The notes under the pieces are model-generated. The model was not told where the DNA came from. It did no database searches and was given only the letters and a program-made list of their open reading frames with translations. The translations under genes were made by a program, and so were the position numbers. From Candidatus Accumulibacter sp. 66-26 (GTDB lineage: Bacteria > Pseudomonadota > Gammaproteobacteria > Burkholderiales > Rhodocyclaceae), in NCBI GenBank assembly GCA_001897745.1, contig MKUH01000024.1, positions 142,380 through 206,379 of the forward strand: a stretch of 64,000 bases of DNA, given 5' to 3'. Shown piece by piece: positions 21,494-30,291 of the stretch (position 1 is its first letter; each line of letters begins with the position of its first letter).

Positions 21494-22234
21494 TCAGGCG
21501 CAGACCACGCAGTTCTTTCCCGAACGCTTGGCGGCATAGGTCGCCGCGTCGGCGCGCCCGATCAGGGCGTCGAGCGATTCGCCGGCGTCGGCGACAACGA
21601 CGCCGGCGCTGAAGGCCAGCGATGCACCGCCGTCTTCCTCGCTCAACGGCGCCGCCGCGAGCTGCCGCTGCAAGCGGGCGAGGACCGCCCGCGCGTCGTC
21701 CGCCGATGTCTCGGGCAGCAGGACGACGAATTCCTCGCCGCCGAAACGCGCCAGCACGTCGCTCGGACGCAAGGCGGCGCGCAGCACGCGCACCAGATGG
21801 ATCAGCGCCCGGTCGCCGGTGTGGTGCCCGAGCGTATCGTTGAGTCGCTTGAAATCGTCGAGATCGATCAAGGCCAGCGCCAGCGCTCCGCCCTTGCGCC
21901 GGCCGCGCGCCTGTTCGCGTTCGAAGGCTTCGGCGAAACCGCGGCGGTTGAGCACGCCGGTCAGCGCGTCCGAAGCCGCGGCCTGTTGCGCCTCGGCCAG
22001 CGCCTTTTCGAGTTCCGCGATACGCATTTCCGCCGCCAGCAACTCGAACATGCCCGCTTCGCGCACGACCGTCTCGGACAACGAAAGCAGCGTGCGCGGC
22101 GACGCGAGCGCCGGCAGCGGCGCTTCGTTGCGCAGCGGCGCGCACGCAGGGACGGCCGCGAGCGACTGGCGCCGGTGCAGACGGCGCGAGGCCGGACGGC
22201 AATGCAGGGCGGGAAGAGAACGATCGTGGTCCAA
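21494..22234 (-). CDS. GGDEF-domain diguanylate cyclase
   Basis: Soluble-looking c-di-GMP synthase. A poorly conserved N-terminal part (about 1-75) with a short coiled helix (ELLAAEMRIAELEKALAEAQQAA) precedes a complete GGDEF domain. The active-site motif is GGEEF, with an RPSD I-site five residues before it, so activity with product inhibition is expected. The start is uncertain: TTG at 22234 has GGAGA 9 bases upstream and is preferred. An ATG at 22294 would add an Arg-rich stretch and has no ribosome site. Longer in-frame extensions run into the upstream membrane-protein gene. A GC hairpin (22255-22273) sits just before the TTG. Confidence 0.82.
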   Translation of the reverse strand: MDHDRSLPALHCRPASRRLHRRQSLAAVPACAPLRNEAPLPALASPRTLLSLSETVVREAGMFELLAAEMRIAELEKALAEAQQAAASDALTGVLNRRGFAEAFEREQARGRRKGGALALALIDLDDFKRLNDTLGHHTGDRALIHLVRVLRAALRPSDVLARFGGEEFVVLLPETSADDARAVLARLQRQLAAAPLSEEDGGASLAFSAGVVVADAGESLDALIGRADAATYAAKRSGKNCVVCA

Positions 22235-22382
22235 GGTCTGTATTCTCCGACGGCGCCCCCTCGACCGGGGGGCCTTTCCTACAGCAACGGACATCCAGCG
22301 GAAATCTTGAGCCGAATTTGAGACGAATCCGAGAAACACCCCGCAAGCAACTGATTTTAAAATAAAGAAATTGGCGCCGTGC

Positions 22383-23495
22383 CTAGCGTGAGAAAAAGAC
22401 ACGCGCCGCGGCGGCGACGAACAGGAGCAGGCCCGCCGCCGCCAGCCAGAAGCCGAGAGCGCTGCCCAGCGCGAAAGCGCTGCCCGCCGCCAGGAAGAGC
22501 CCCGCCCGCGCGGCGCCCCCGGCAACCAGCGCGGCGCGCATGCGCTCCCGTGCCGGACTGCGCGGCCCGGGCCAGCGCCACACGGGAAGCAGCTGCGACA
22601 GGGCGCCGGTCACCAAGGGCAGGAGGAATCCGGCGATGAAGGCCGGCACCGCGTCGCGCCCGGCCAGAATGCCGCAGGCGTGCAGGACGCCGAGCAGGAG
22701 GAGGCCGACGAAGCCGAGCAGCGCACCGCCGAGTGCGGCGGCGGCGCCGTCGGCGGCGATCGTCCGCCAGCCGTAGCGCCGCAGCCAGGCGCGCGCCAGA
22801 CGCAGGGCGACGTACGCCAGGCCGAGCGCGCCGAGCAGCGCCAGCGGCAACCATAGCGCGGCCCCCAGGGCGACGGCCAGAACGCCGCCGGTCGCCAGCC
22901 AGAGATCGCGCCGCAGGCGCTCCGCCGCTTCGGCGTCAGGACCGCTGAGCACGGTCGGCAGCAAAACCTGCAACGTACCGATGGCGGTCAGGCCGACGAA
23001 ACCGAGGGTGTTCAGGTGCAGGTGGATCAAACGCAGGCTCTGGCGCGCCTCGGGCCAGACGGCCATCGCCGGCACCGCGAGCAGAGCCAGCGCGAACAGC
23101 GCGATCGCCGCCAGATACCAGCGCCAGCCCGGATGCGGCTTGCCCAGCGTGCGCCGCGCGCGCTGGATCAGCCACGCGGCGAAGGCGAGCGCGACGAGCA
23201 GCGCGCTCGAAGCCGCGCCGTGCAGCGCAGCGGCGCCCAGGCGGCCCTGAAAGACGAGAAAGACGACGAGTCCGACCCCTTGCAGGATCAGCGGGGCCAG
23301 CAGCACCGTGCGCTGCGCGTGTCCGCTGCGGGTCAGGACGGGAAGGAAGTGGGTGATCGCGCCGAAGATCAGCGGCACGATGCCCAGGGCAAAAACCAGA
23401 TGCGCGCCGGCCAGGACGGAGACTTCGCCGGCCTGGAGCAGCAGCAGGCTGCCCGCGAAACAGGCTACGGCACACAGACCCAGATAGATCAGCAT
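22383..23495 (-). CDS. Polytopic membrane protein, NnrS / heme-copper-oxidase-subunit-like
   Basis: 370 residues, mostly hydrophobic, with about ten to twelve transmembrane helices. His residues occur inside helices in motifs GAITHFLPVLTR (H49) and RLIHLHLNTLGFVGLTAIG (H158, H160), a pattern seen in the NnrS and cytochrome-oxidase-subunit-I-like family linked to NO and anaerobic respiration. The remaining helices are Ala/Leu-rich. Lies 27 bases after the DUF2249 gene, the type of partner often found with such proteins. No metal content or function can be shown from sequence; the assignment is by pattern and context. Confidence 0.65.
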   Translation of the reverse strand: MLIYLGLCAVACFAGSLLLLQAGEVSVLAGAHLVFALGIVPLIFGAITHFLPVLTRSGHAQRTVLLAPLILQGVGLVVFLVFQGRLGAAALHGAASSALLVALAFAAWLIQRARRTLGKPHPGWRWYLAAIALFALALLAVPAMAVWPEARQSLRLIHLHLNTLGFVGLTAIGTLQVLLPTVLSGPDAEAAERLRRDLWLATGGVLAVALGAALWLPLALLGALGLAYVALRLARAWLRRYGWRTIAADGAAAALGGALLGFVGLLLLGVLHACGILAGRDAVPAFIAGFLLPLVTGALSQLLPVWRWPGPRSPARERMRAALVAGGAARAGLFLAAGSAFALGSALGFWLAAAGLLLFVAAAARVFFSR

Positions 23496-23522
23496 GCCGC
23501 GCCCCGGAGGAAGGCTCCGGTC

Positions 23523-23780
23523 TTAGCCGCGGCGGGCGAAATCGATGACGATGGCGCCGGGCTCGCGCTGCACGTAGCTGATCTCGACGGCGTCGCCGTA
23601 ACGCGCCTGCAGTTGGGCGAGCAGCGGCAGCGGGTCGTGATCGTTGCAGAAACGCATGGTTTCGCCGGGGTGCAGCGAATCGAGCGCGCCGAAAATCGCG
23701 GCATGGCGGAAACGCTTGGCGACGCCGCGCGCATCGAAGGGATAGAGGGCTTCCGGGGTGCTGTGGTTACAGGCGTGCAT
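23523..23780 (-). CDS. DUF2249 domain protein
   Basis: 85-residue soluble protein. Seen: LYPFDARGVAKRFRHAAIFGALDSLHPGETMRF, then NDHDPLPLLAQLQARYGDAVEISYVQREPGAIVIDFARR in pieces that match the DUF2249 pattern (LDxRG, L.pGE.mrf.nDhdP.pL). The family accompanies hemerythrin-like, NnrS-like and nitrite/NO-reduction genes, but its own activity is unknown. AAGGAG lies just before the ATG at 23780. Lies 120 bases after hom and 27 bases before the membrane-protein gene, with which it likely forms a unit. Confidence 0.8.
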   Translation of the reverse strand: MHACNHSTPEALYPFDARGVAKRFRHAAIFGALDSLHPGETMRFCNDHDPLPLLAQLQARYGDAVEISYVQREPGAIVIDFARRG

Positions 23781-23900
23781 GAAAATCTCCTTGAGGTCAC
23801 CGTGGGGGTGTGGAGGCGATTTTCCAAATTTTTCCCGGCGCCGTCTTTGATGTGCATGCGCGATTCCCCCAGCGTTTCCGGGGGCATCGCCGGAGGAGGC

Positions 23901-25211
23901 TTACTGCAGCTCTTCGAGGCGCAGGCGGGTGAGCTTGCCCGAAACGGCCGGCAGGCTCTCGATCTTGACGATCGCGGCATCGACGTTCTTCTCGCGCGTC
24001 TGGTGCGTGAGGATGATGATGTCGGTCTGCAGTTCGCCTTCGCCCGGCTCGCGCTGGATCATGGCGTCGATCGAGATCTGCTGGTCGGCCAGGATGCGCG
24101 TGATGTCGGCCAGCACGCCCGGCTTGTCCTCGACGCGCAGGCGCAGGTAGTAGCTGGTGACGGTCTCGGACAACGGCAGGATCGGCAGGTCGACCATCGC
24201 GTCGGGCTGGAAGGCGAGGTGCGGGACGCGGTGCTCGGGATCGGAGGTGTGCATGCGGGTGACGTCGACGAGGTCGGCGATCACCGCCGAGGCGGTCGGC
24301 TCGGCGCCGGCGCCCTTGCCGTAGTAGAGCGTGGCGCCGACGGCGTCGCCCTTGACCAGCACGGCGTTCATCGCGCCCTCGACGTTGGCGATCAGGCGCT
24401 TGGCCGGGATCAGCGTCGGGTGCACGCGCAGCTCGATGCCTTCCGGCATGCGCTTGGTGATGCCGAGCAGCTTGATGCGGTAGCCGAGCTGTTCGGCGTA
24501 CTTGATGTCGGCCGCGTCGAGCTTGCTGATGCCCTCGATGTGCGCCTTGTCGAAATTCATCGAGTTGCCGAAGGAGATGGCGCTCATGATCGTCAGCTTG
24601 TGCGCGGCGTCGACGCCCTCGACGTCGAAGGTCGGATCGGCTTCGGCGTAGCCGAGGCGCTGCGCCTCCTTGAGCACGGTCTCGAAGGAGAGGCCCTTGT
24701 CGCGCATCTCGGAGAGGATGAAGTTGGTCGTGCCGTTGATGATGCCGGCGATCCATTCGATGCGGTTGGCGGTCAGCCCCTCGCGCAGCGCCTTGATGAT
24801 CGGGATGCCGCCGGCGACGGCGGCTTCGAAGGCGACCATGACGCCCTTCTTCTGGGCGGCGGCGAAGATTTCGTTGCCGCAGGTGGCGAGCAGCGCCTTG
24901 TTGGCGGTGACCACGTGCTTGCCGTTCTCGATGGCCTTGAGCACCAGTTCCTTGGCCACGCCGTAGCCGCCGATCAACTCGACGACGATATCGACTTCCG
25001 GATCGTTGACCACGGCGAAGGCGTCGTCCACCAGCTTGCAGTCGCCGCCGGTGATCTGCTTCGCGAGTTCGAGATTCTTGTCGGCGACGACGCTGATGCG
25101 AATCGGCCGACCGGCGCGCCGGGTGATTTCCTCGGCGTTGCGTTTGAGTACGGTGAAGGTGCCGCCACCGACGGTGCCGATGCCGATAAGTCCTACGTTG
25201 ATCGCTTTCAT
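23901..25211 (-). CDS. hom: Hom, homoserine dehydrogenase
   Basis: NAD(P)H-dependent reduction of aspartate semialdehyde to homoserine, branching toward threonine and methionine. 436 residues: N-terminal Rossmann domain with VGLIGIGTVGGGT (6-18), catalytic domain with GIINGTTNFILSEM and EADPTFDVEGVDAAHKL, and a C-terminal ACT domain from about 350 (YYLRLRVEDKPGVLADITRILAD) that gives feedback control by threonine in this family. Monofunctional, as usual outside enterobacteria. Lies 55 bases after alaA in a minus-strand gene run. Confidence 0.96.
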   Translation of the reverse strand: MKAINVGLIGIGTVGGGTFTVLKRNAEEITRRAGRPIRISVVADKNLELAKQITGGDCKLVDDAFAVVNDPEVDIVVELIGGYGVAKELVLKAIENGKHVVTANKALLATCGNEIFAAAQKKGVMVAFEAAVAGGIPIIKALREGLTANRIEWIAGIINGTTNFILSEMRDKGLSFETVLKEAQRLGYAEADPTFDVEGVDAAHKLTIMSAISFGNSMNFDKAHIEGISKLDAADIKYAEQLGYRIKLLGITKRMPEGIELRVHPTLIPAKRLIANVEGAMNAVLVKGDAVGATLYYGKGAGAEPTASAVIADLVDVTRMHTSDPEHRVPHLAFQPDAMVDLPILPLSETVTSYYLRLRVEDKPGVLADITRILADQQISIDAMIQREPGEGELQTDIIILTHQTREKNVDAAIVKIESLPAVSGKLTRLRLEELQ

Positions 25212-25266
25212 GGGTGCTCTTTGCTCTAAGTGTGGAATCTGTTGAATCGGATGAAACGAAGTGCGC

Positions 25267-26496
25267 CTAGTCGGTGCCGTGCCGCTTGCGGTAGCTCTCG
25301 AGGAAGCGCGCGATGCGGCCGATCGCTTCGCGCAGGTCGTCCTCGTGCGGCAGGAAGACGAGGCGGAAGTGATCCGGATCCGGCCAGTTGAAGCCGGTGC
25401 CCTGCACCAGCAGGACGCGTTCGGCCTGCAACAGTTCGGCGATGAAGTCCTGATCGTTCTCGATCGGATAGACCTTCGGATCGAGGCGCGGGAACATGTA
25501 CAGCGTGGCCTTCGGCTTGACGCAGGAAACGCCAGGGATGGCCGTGATCAGCTGATGCGCTAGATCGCGCTGGCGGCACATGCGGCCGCCCTCGGCGACC
25601 AGGTCGTCGATGCTCTGGTAGCCGCCGAGCGCCGTCTGGATCGCGAACTGCCCCGGCACGTTGGCGCACAGGCGCATCGAGGCGAGCATGTTGAGCCCCT
25701 CGATGTAATCGCCGGCCTCGCGCTTGTCGCCGGAGACGACCATCCAGCCGGCCCGGTAGCCGCAGGAACGGTAGTTCTTGGAGAGGCCGTTGAAGGTGAC
25801 GGTGAGCACGTCCTCGGAGAGCGAGGCGATCGCGGTATGCGTCACGCCGTCGTACAGCACCTTGTCGTACACCTCGTCGGCGTAGATGATCAGGCCGTGC
25901 TCGCGGGCGATGGCGACGATCTCGCGCAGCAGCTCGTCCGGGTAGAGCGCGCCGGTCGGATTGTTCGGGTTGATGATGACGATGGCGCGCGTGTTCGGCG
26001 TGATCTTGGCGCGCATGTCGTCGAGGTCGGGCAGCCAGCCGGCCGCCTCGTCGCACAGGTAGTGGCGCGGCGTGCCGCCCGAGAGGCTGACCGCCGCCGT
26101 CCACAGCGGGTAGTCGGGCGCCGGCACGAGCACCTCGTCGCCGGCGTTAAGCAGCGCGTTCATCGCCATCACGATCAGCTCGGAGACGCCGTTGCCGACG
26201 TAGATGTCCTCCAGCGTCACGCCCTTGATGTTCTTCTCCTGCGTGTAGTGCATGATCGCCTTGCGCGCGGCGAAGATGCCCTTCGAATCCGAGTAGCCGG
26301 CCGCGTTGGGCAGGTTGCGGATCATGTCGAGCTGGATTTCCTCGGGCGCGTCGAAGCCGAAGGCGGCGAGGTTGCCGATGTTCAGCTTGATGATCTTGAG
26401 GCCCTCGTCCTCCATCTGCTTGGCCTTCTGCAGCACCGGGCCGCGGATGTCGTAGCAGACGTTGGCGAGTTTGTTCGATTTGAGAATGGGGCGCAT
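25267..26496 (-). CDS. alaA: AlaA-type alanine/pyruvate aminotransferase
   Basis: Class I PLP aminotransferase of 409 residues, close in pattern to E. coli AlaA (pyruvate plus glutamate to alanine). Seen: LNIGNLAAFGFDAPEEI, GYSDSKGIFAARKAIM, VLVPAPDYPLWTAAV, IINPNNPTGALY, the PLP lysine in NGLSKNYRSCGYRAGW, and FRLVFLPHEDDL near the end. ATG 26496 (MRPILKSNKL) matches the family start; an upstream in-frame extension overlaps the alaC stop and lacks conservation. Lies 19 bases after alaC, so the two aminotransferases are adjacent. Confidence 0.9.
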   Translation of the reverse strand: MRPILKSNKLANVCYDIRGPVLQKAKQMEDEGLKIIKLNIGNLAAFGFDAPEEIQLDMIRNLPNAAGYSDSKGIFAARKAIMHYTQEKNIKGVTLEDIYVGNGVSELIVMAMNALLNAGDEVLVPAPDYPLWTAAVSLSGGTPRHYLCDEAAGWLPDLDDMRAKITPNTRAIVIINPNNPTGALYPDELLREIVAIAREHGLIIYADEVYDKVLYDGVTHTAIASLSEDVLTVTFNGLSKNYRSCGYRAGWMVVSGDKREAGDYIEGLNMLASMRLCANVPGQFAIQTALGGYQSIDDLVAEGGRMCRQRDLAHQLITAIPGVSCVKPKATLYMFPRLDPKVYPIENDQDFIAELLQAERVLLVQGTGFNWPDPDHFRLVFLPHEDDLREAIGRIARFLESYRKRHGTD

Positions 26497-26515
26497 CGGT
26501 ACGTTTGCGGGCGCC

Positions 26516-27700
26516 TTACAGCAGCCCGTCCTTCCTGAACATGTCCTTGATGCCACGAATGGCCTGACGAATGCGCTCTTCGTTTTCGATGAGCGCGAAA
26601 CGCACGTGATCGTCGCCGTATTCGCCGAAACCGACGCCGGGCGAAACGGCGACCGCCGCCTCGGTCAGCAGCTTCTTGGCGAATTCGAGCGAACCCAGAT
26701 GCCGGTAGGCCTCGGGAATCTTCGCCCAGATGTACATCGACGCCTGCGGCACCTCGACCATCCAGCCGGCTTCGTGCAGGCCCTTGGTCAGCACGTTGCG
26801 CCGGCTCTGGTACATCAGGCGGATGTCCTCGACGCAGTCCTGCGGCCCGTCGAGCGCGATCACCGAAGCGACCTGGATCGGCGTGAAGGTGCCGTAGTCG
26901 TGATAGCTCTTGATGCGCGTCAGCGCCGCGCACAGATCCTTGTTGCCGACCATGTAGCCGACGCGCCAGCCCGCCATGTTGTAGCTCTTCGACATGGTGA
27001 AGAACTCGACCGCGACGTCGCGCGCGCCGGGCACCTGCATGATCGACGGCGCCTGATAGCCGTCGAAGACGATGTCGGCGTAGGCCAGATCGTGCACGAC
27101 GAGGATGTCGTGCTCCCTGGCGAGCGCGACGACGCGTTCGAAGAAGCCCAGATCGACACAGCGCGCCGTCGGGTTGCTGGGGAAGCCGAGAATCATCATC
27201 TTCGGCTTCGCCGTGCACTCGGCGATCACGCGCTGCAGCTCGTCGAGAAAATCGACGTCCTCGGTCATGCGCACCGAGCGGATGTCGGCGCCGGCGATGA
27301 TCGCGCCGTAGATGTGGATCGGGTAGGAAGGATTGGGCACCAGCACCGTGTCGCCACGGTCGAGCGTGGCGAGCATCAGGTGTGCGAGGCCCTCTTTCGA
27401 GCCGATGGTGACAACGGCCTCGCTCTCGGGGTCGAAACTCACTTCGTAGCGCCGCCGGTACCAGTCGCAGATCGCCTTGCGCAGGCGCGGAATGCCCTTC
27501 GAGATCGAGTAGCCGTGGGTGTTCTCGCGCTGCGCCGCCTCGACCAGTTTGTCCGTGATGTGCCTGGGCGTCGGCTGGTCCGGATTGCCCATGCTCATGT
27601 CGATGATGTCCTCGCCGCGTCGACGCGCAGCCATCTTCAACTCGCCGGTGATGTTGAAGACATAGGGCGGCAGACGCTTGATGCGGGGGAAATCTTTCAT
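26516..27700 (-). CDS. alaC: AlaC-type alanine aminotransferase
   Basis: 394-residue class I PLP aminotransferase matching AlaC (YfdZ), the second main alanine transaminase of E. coli. Seen: [26 protein letters not shown] at the N-terminus in pieces, [47 protein letters not shown], and the PLP lysine in [18 protein letters not shown]. First gene of the minus-strand run alaC-alaA-hom. It diverges from the Mth938 gene at 27870 across a 169-base gap that holds the promoter of that gene. Confidence 0.9.
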   Translation of the reverse strand: MKDFPRIKRLPPYVFNITGELKMAARRRGEDIIDMSMGNPDQPTPRHITDKLVEAAQRENTHGYSISKGIPRLRKAICDWYRRRYEVSFDPESEAVVTIGSKEGLAHLMLATLDRGDTVLVPNPSYPIHIYGAIIAGADIRSVRMTEDVDFLDELQRVIAECTAKPKMMILGFPSNPTARCVDLGFFERVVALAREHDILVVHDLAYADIVFDGYQAPSIMQVPGARDVAVEFFTMSKSYNMAGWRVGYMVGNKDLCAALTRIKSYHDYGTFTPIQVASVIALDGPQDCVEDIRLMYQSRRNVLTKGLHEAGWMVEVPQASMYIWAKIPEAYRHLGSLEFAKKLLTEAAVAVSPGVGFGEYGDDHVRFALIENEERIRQAIRGIKDMFRKDGLL

Positions 27701-27831
27701 GATCCGAACCGGAAAATCCTCAAAAATCGGCCTTTAGCCGTGAAATCGCAACAATTCAGCACCCTCCGCAACTCATCGAATTTCCTCGCGACAGCACGCA
27801 AGGCTCGTCAAATAGCGGTCAGCAAAAAAGC

Positions 27832-27837
27832 TATAAT
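27832..27837 (+). promoter_or_regulatory. -10 hexamer for the Mth938-arn gene run
   Basis: Perfect TATAAT 32 bases upstream of the ATG at 27870, in the divergent gap with alaC. The -35 region is weak. It is the best visible promoter for the following gene and probably for arnT onward. Confidence 0.5.
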
Positions 27838-27869
27838 CCTACTTTATCGTATTGTGCACCGCAATTTCC

Positions 27870-28241
27870 ATGAAGCTGCAAAACACTCCGAGCGACGGAC
27901 AGAACGCGTTCACCGGCTACGGCGACGGCTACGTCGGCGTCAACGGAGCGCGCTTCACGAGCAACATCGCCGTTTCCCCCGACCGCCTGATCCCCAATTG
28001 GACGCAGGCCAGCTTCGACACACTGAGCGTCGCGGACTTCGAGTTTCTCGCCGGGATGGATGCCGAGATCATCCTGCTCGGCACCGGAAAGCAGATCCGC
28101 TTCCCGCGCCCAGAGTTGCTGCGCCCACTGATCGAGGCAGGCAAGGGGCTGGAGGTCATGGACCTGCAGGCCGCCTGCCGCACCTACAACATACTGCACA
28201 GCGAGGGCCGCAAGGTCGCCGCCGCCCTCCTCTTCTCCTGA
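27870..28241 (+). CDS. Mth938-domain-containing protein
   Basis: 123-residue protein of the Mth938/Xcc1710-like domain family, related to mitochondrial NDUFAF3, whose bacterial role is unknown. Seen: NAFTGYGDGYVGVNGARFTSNIAVSP, LIPNWTQASFDTLS, EIILLGTGKQIRFP and the ending VMDLQAACRTYNILHSEGRKVAAALLF in pieces that match the domain throughout. ATG 27870 (MKLQN) is chosen over an in-frame upstream codon, since it fits the -10 position. Only 18 bases separate its stop from arnT, so it leads the arn transcript although it has no evident role in it. Confidence 0.85.
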   Translation: MKLQNTPSDGQNAFTGYGDGYVGVNGARFTSNIAVSPDRLIPNWTQASFDTLSVADFEFLAGMDAEIILLGTGKQIRFPRPELLRPLIEAGKGLEVMDLQAACRTYNILHSEGRKVAAALLFS

Positions 28242-28259
28242 CGGACACCCGCCCGCCCG

Positions 28260-29912
28260 ATGAATTCCGATGCCATTCTTTCCCGCCGGGGCCTCTGGTG
28301 GCTGCTGGTCGCATTCGCGATCGCCTGGTTTTCCACCCTCGAATACCGCAAGCTGATCAAACCCGACGAGGGACGCTACGCCGAAATCGCCCGCGAAATG
28401 GCGGCCTCAGGCGATTTCGTGACACCGCGCCTGAACGGCATCAAATATTTCGAAAAGCCGCCGCTGCAGTACTGGGTAACGGCAGCGACCTTCAAAGCCT
28501 TCGGCGAAAACGAGTGGAGCGCGCGCATCTGGCCGGGCATCACCGGCTTCCTGAGCGTCTTGCTGGCGTATTTCACGGCGCGCCGCCTGTTTGGCGAGCG
28601 GGCGGCACTCCTCGCCGCGGCAACGCTTGGCACCAGCCTGTTCACCGTGCTGATCGGGCACCTCAACACGCTCGACATGGGCTTGTCCTTCTTCCTGCAA
28701 GCCGCGCTGTCCGGCGCGCTGCTGGCCAATCATCGGCATACCCCGGAACGCAATCGCCGCAAATGGATGCTGCTGACCTGGGCGGCGCTGGCCCTCGCAG
28801 TGCTGTCCAAGGGCTTGGTTGCGCCGGTGTTGTGCGGCGCGACGCTGGTCATCTACTCGCTGTTGGCACGCGACTTCTCACCCTGGCGCCGGCTCGAACT
28901 GGCGCGCGGTCTCCCGCTCTTCCTGGCGATCGCCGCGCCGTGGTTCATCGCGGTATCGCTCGCCAATCCGGAATTTTTCCATTTCTTTTTCATCCACGAA
29001 CACTTCGAACGCTTTCTCGCGAAAGGGCACGGACGCTATCAGCCGCCCTGGTATTTCTTCGCCATCCTGCTCGTCGGCACGGCGCCGTGGACCCTGATAA
29101 CTCTCCAGGGCTGGCTCACGGCCTGGTTCCGAGAGCGCAGCGGCGAATTCCAGCCGCAGCGTCTGCTATTCCTCTGGGCGGCGGTGATCCTGCTTTTCTT
29201 CAGCGCATCGAATTCGAAATTGGCCTCCTACATCCTCCCGATGGCACCGGCAATGGCCATGCTGACCGGCGTTTTTCTCGCGCAGACCGGGCGTCGAACC
29301 CTGCTCGTCCATCTCGGACTGATGCTCCCGCTGGCATTCCTAGCCCTGCTCTCCGCACCGAAAATCGCCAATTTCGCCGACCTCGAAACACCGGTCGAAA
29401 TGATGAGCAAATACGCGCAGTGGGCAACCGTCGGCGCCGGCGTCTGGCTGCTCGGAACCTTGCTCGCGCTCCTGCTCGTCTGGCGCCGCCGCCAGGGCGG
29501 CGGCCTGATGGTACTGGCCATCGCCAGCTTCGTGGCACTATCGGCGGTGACGCTGGGGCATGAAAAGCTCGGCCGTTCGAATTCGGCGCACCATATCGCC
29601 CTCCAGGTCAAACCGCTGCTAACGCCCGGCGTGCCGTTCTACAGCGTCGCCATGTACGAGCAAACGCTCCCTTTCTACCTGGACCGCACGGTGACGCTGG
29701 TGCAGTACCGGGACGAACTCGGTTTCGGTCTCGACCACGAACCTCAGCTCTGGATACCGACAATCGACGAATTCCGCACTCGCTGGCTGGCCGACCGGGA
29801 CGCCTTCGCCGTGATGGGACCCGACACCTACGAGCTGATGAAGGCCGGCGGCCTGCCCATGACCATCGCCGCCCGCGACACGCGCCGCGTCATCGTGCGC
29901 AAGCCTCAGTGA
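28260..29912 (+). CDS. arnT: ArnT-type lipid A 4-amino-4-deoxy-L-arabinose transferase
   Basis: Inner-membrane GT-C glycosyltransferase that moves L-Ara4N from undecaprenyl phosphate onto lipid A on the periplasmic face. 550 residues, as in known ArnT. Early motif KPDEGRYAEIAREMAASGDFVTP contains the catalytic Asp-Glu loop, followed by RLNGIKYFEKPPLQYW (typical of the PMT/ArnT family), about twelve TM helices, and a soluble C-terminal domain (YSVAMYEQTLPFYLDRTVTLV). Codons look less strongly GC-skewed than in the neighbouring genes. First enzyme gene of the arn cluster; followed after 7 bases by arnE. Confidence 0.9.
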   Translation: MNSDAILSRRGLWWLLVAFAIAWFSTLEYRKLIKPDEGRYAEIAREMAASGDFVTPRLNGIKYFEKPPLQYWVTAATFKAFGENEWSARIWPGITGFLSVLLAYFTARRLFGERAALLAAATLGTSLFTVLIGHLNTLDMGLSFFLQAALSGALLANHRHTPERNRRKWMLLTWAALALAVLSKGLVAPVLCGATLVIYSLLARDFSPWRRLELARGLPLFLAIAAPWFIAVSLANPEFFHFFFIHEHFERFLAKGHGRYQPPWYFFAILLVGTAPWTLITLQGWLTAWFRERSGEFQPQRLLFLWAAVILLFFSASNSKLASYILPMAPAMAMLTGVFLAQTGRRTLLVHLGLMLPLAFLALLSAPKIANFADLETPVEMMSKYAQWATVGAGVWLLGTLLALLLVWRRRQGGGLMVLAIASFVALSAVTLGHEKLGRSNSAHHIALQVKPLLTPGVPFYSVAMYEQTLPFYLDRTVTLVQYRDELGFGLDHEPQLWIPTIDEFRTRWLADRDAFAVMGPDTYELMKAGGLPMTIAARDTRRVIVRKPQ

Positions 29913-29919
29913 GGCGACC

Positions 29920-30291
29920 GTGAGCCTCGTTTCCTTCGCCCTGATCCTCACCGGCGTGCTGCTCAACGCCGCCGCGCAGCTGCTGCTCAAGGCCGGCACC
30001 AACGCGGTCGGCCATTTCGACTTCCAGCTCGACAACGTGCTGCCGGTCGGCCTCAAGCTGGCTTTCGAACCGCACATCTTCGGCGGCCTGTGCTGCTACG
30101 TGATCAGCGTCGTCGTCTGGATCATGGCGCTGTCGCGCGTCCCGGTCTCGATCGCCTATCCGATGCTGTCGATCGGTTATATCGTCAACGCCTTCGCCGC
30201 CGCCTGGCTGTTCGGCGAAGCGGTGACCGCGCAAAAACTCGCCGGCATCGGCTTCATCGTCGTCGGCGTCTATCTGGTGGCCAGAACATGA
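29920..30291 (+). CDS. arnE: ArnE-type subunit of L-Ara4N-phosphoundecaprenol flippase (SMR/EamA-like)
   Basis: 123-residue protein with four TM helices, the small multidrug-resistance fold used by ArnE and ArnF to flip undecaprenyl-phosphate-L-Ara4N. Seen: LILTGVLLNAAAQLLLKAG, GGLCCYVISVVVWIMALSRVPVSIAYPMLS and AAWLFGEAVTAQKLAGIGFIVVGVYL in pieces. GTG start at 29920, with GAGG just before. Its stop overlaps arnB (ATGA). No second subunit gene (ArnF) lies in the cluster, so it may act as a homodimer or pair with a protein encoded elsewhere. Confidence 0.83.
   Translation: MSLVSFALILTGVLLNAAAQLLLKAGTNAVGHFDFQLDNVLPVGLKLAFEPHIFGGLCCYVISVVVWIMALSRVPVSIAYPMLSIGYIVNAFAAAWLFGEAVTAQKLAGIGFIVVGVYLVART

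Noticed and set aside
23781..23900. FNR-type site before the DUF2249 gene
   Set aside because: Only the ATCAA half is present on the minus strand; the left half does not match TTGAT, so the site is not called.
26462..29563. A plus-strand open frame of about 1030 codons across alaC and arnT
   Set aside because: It crosses a divergent promoter region and two well-supported genes in other frames; not a plausible protein.
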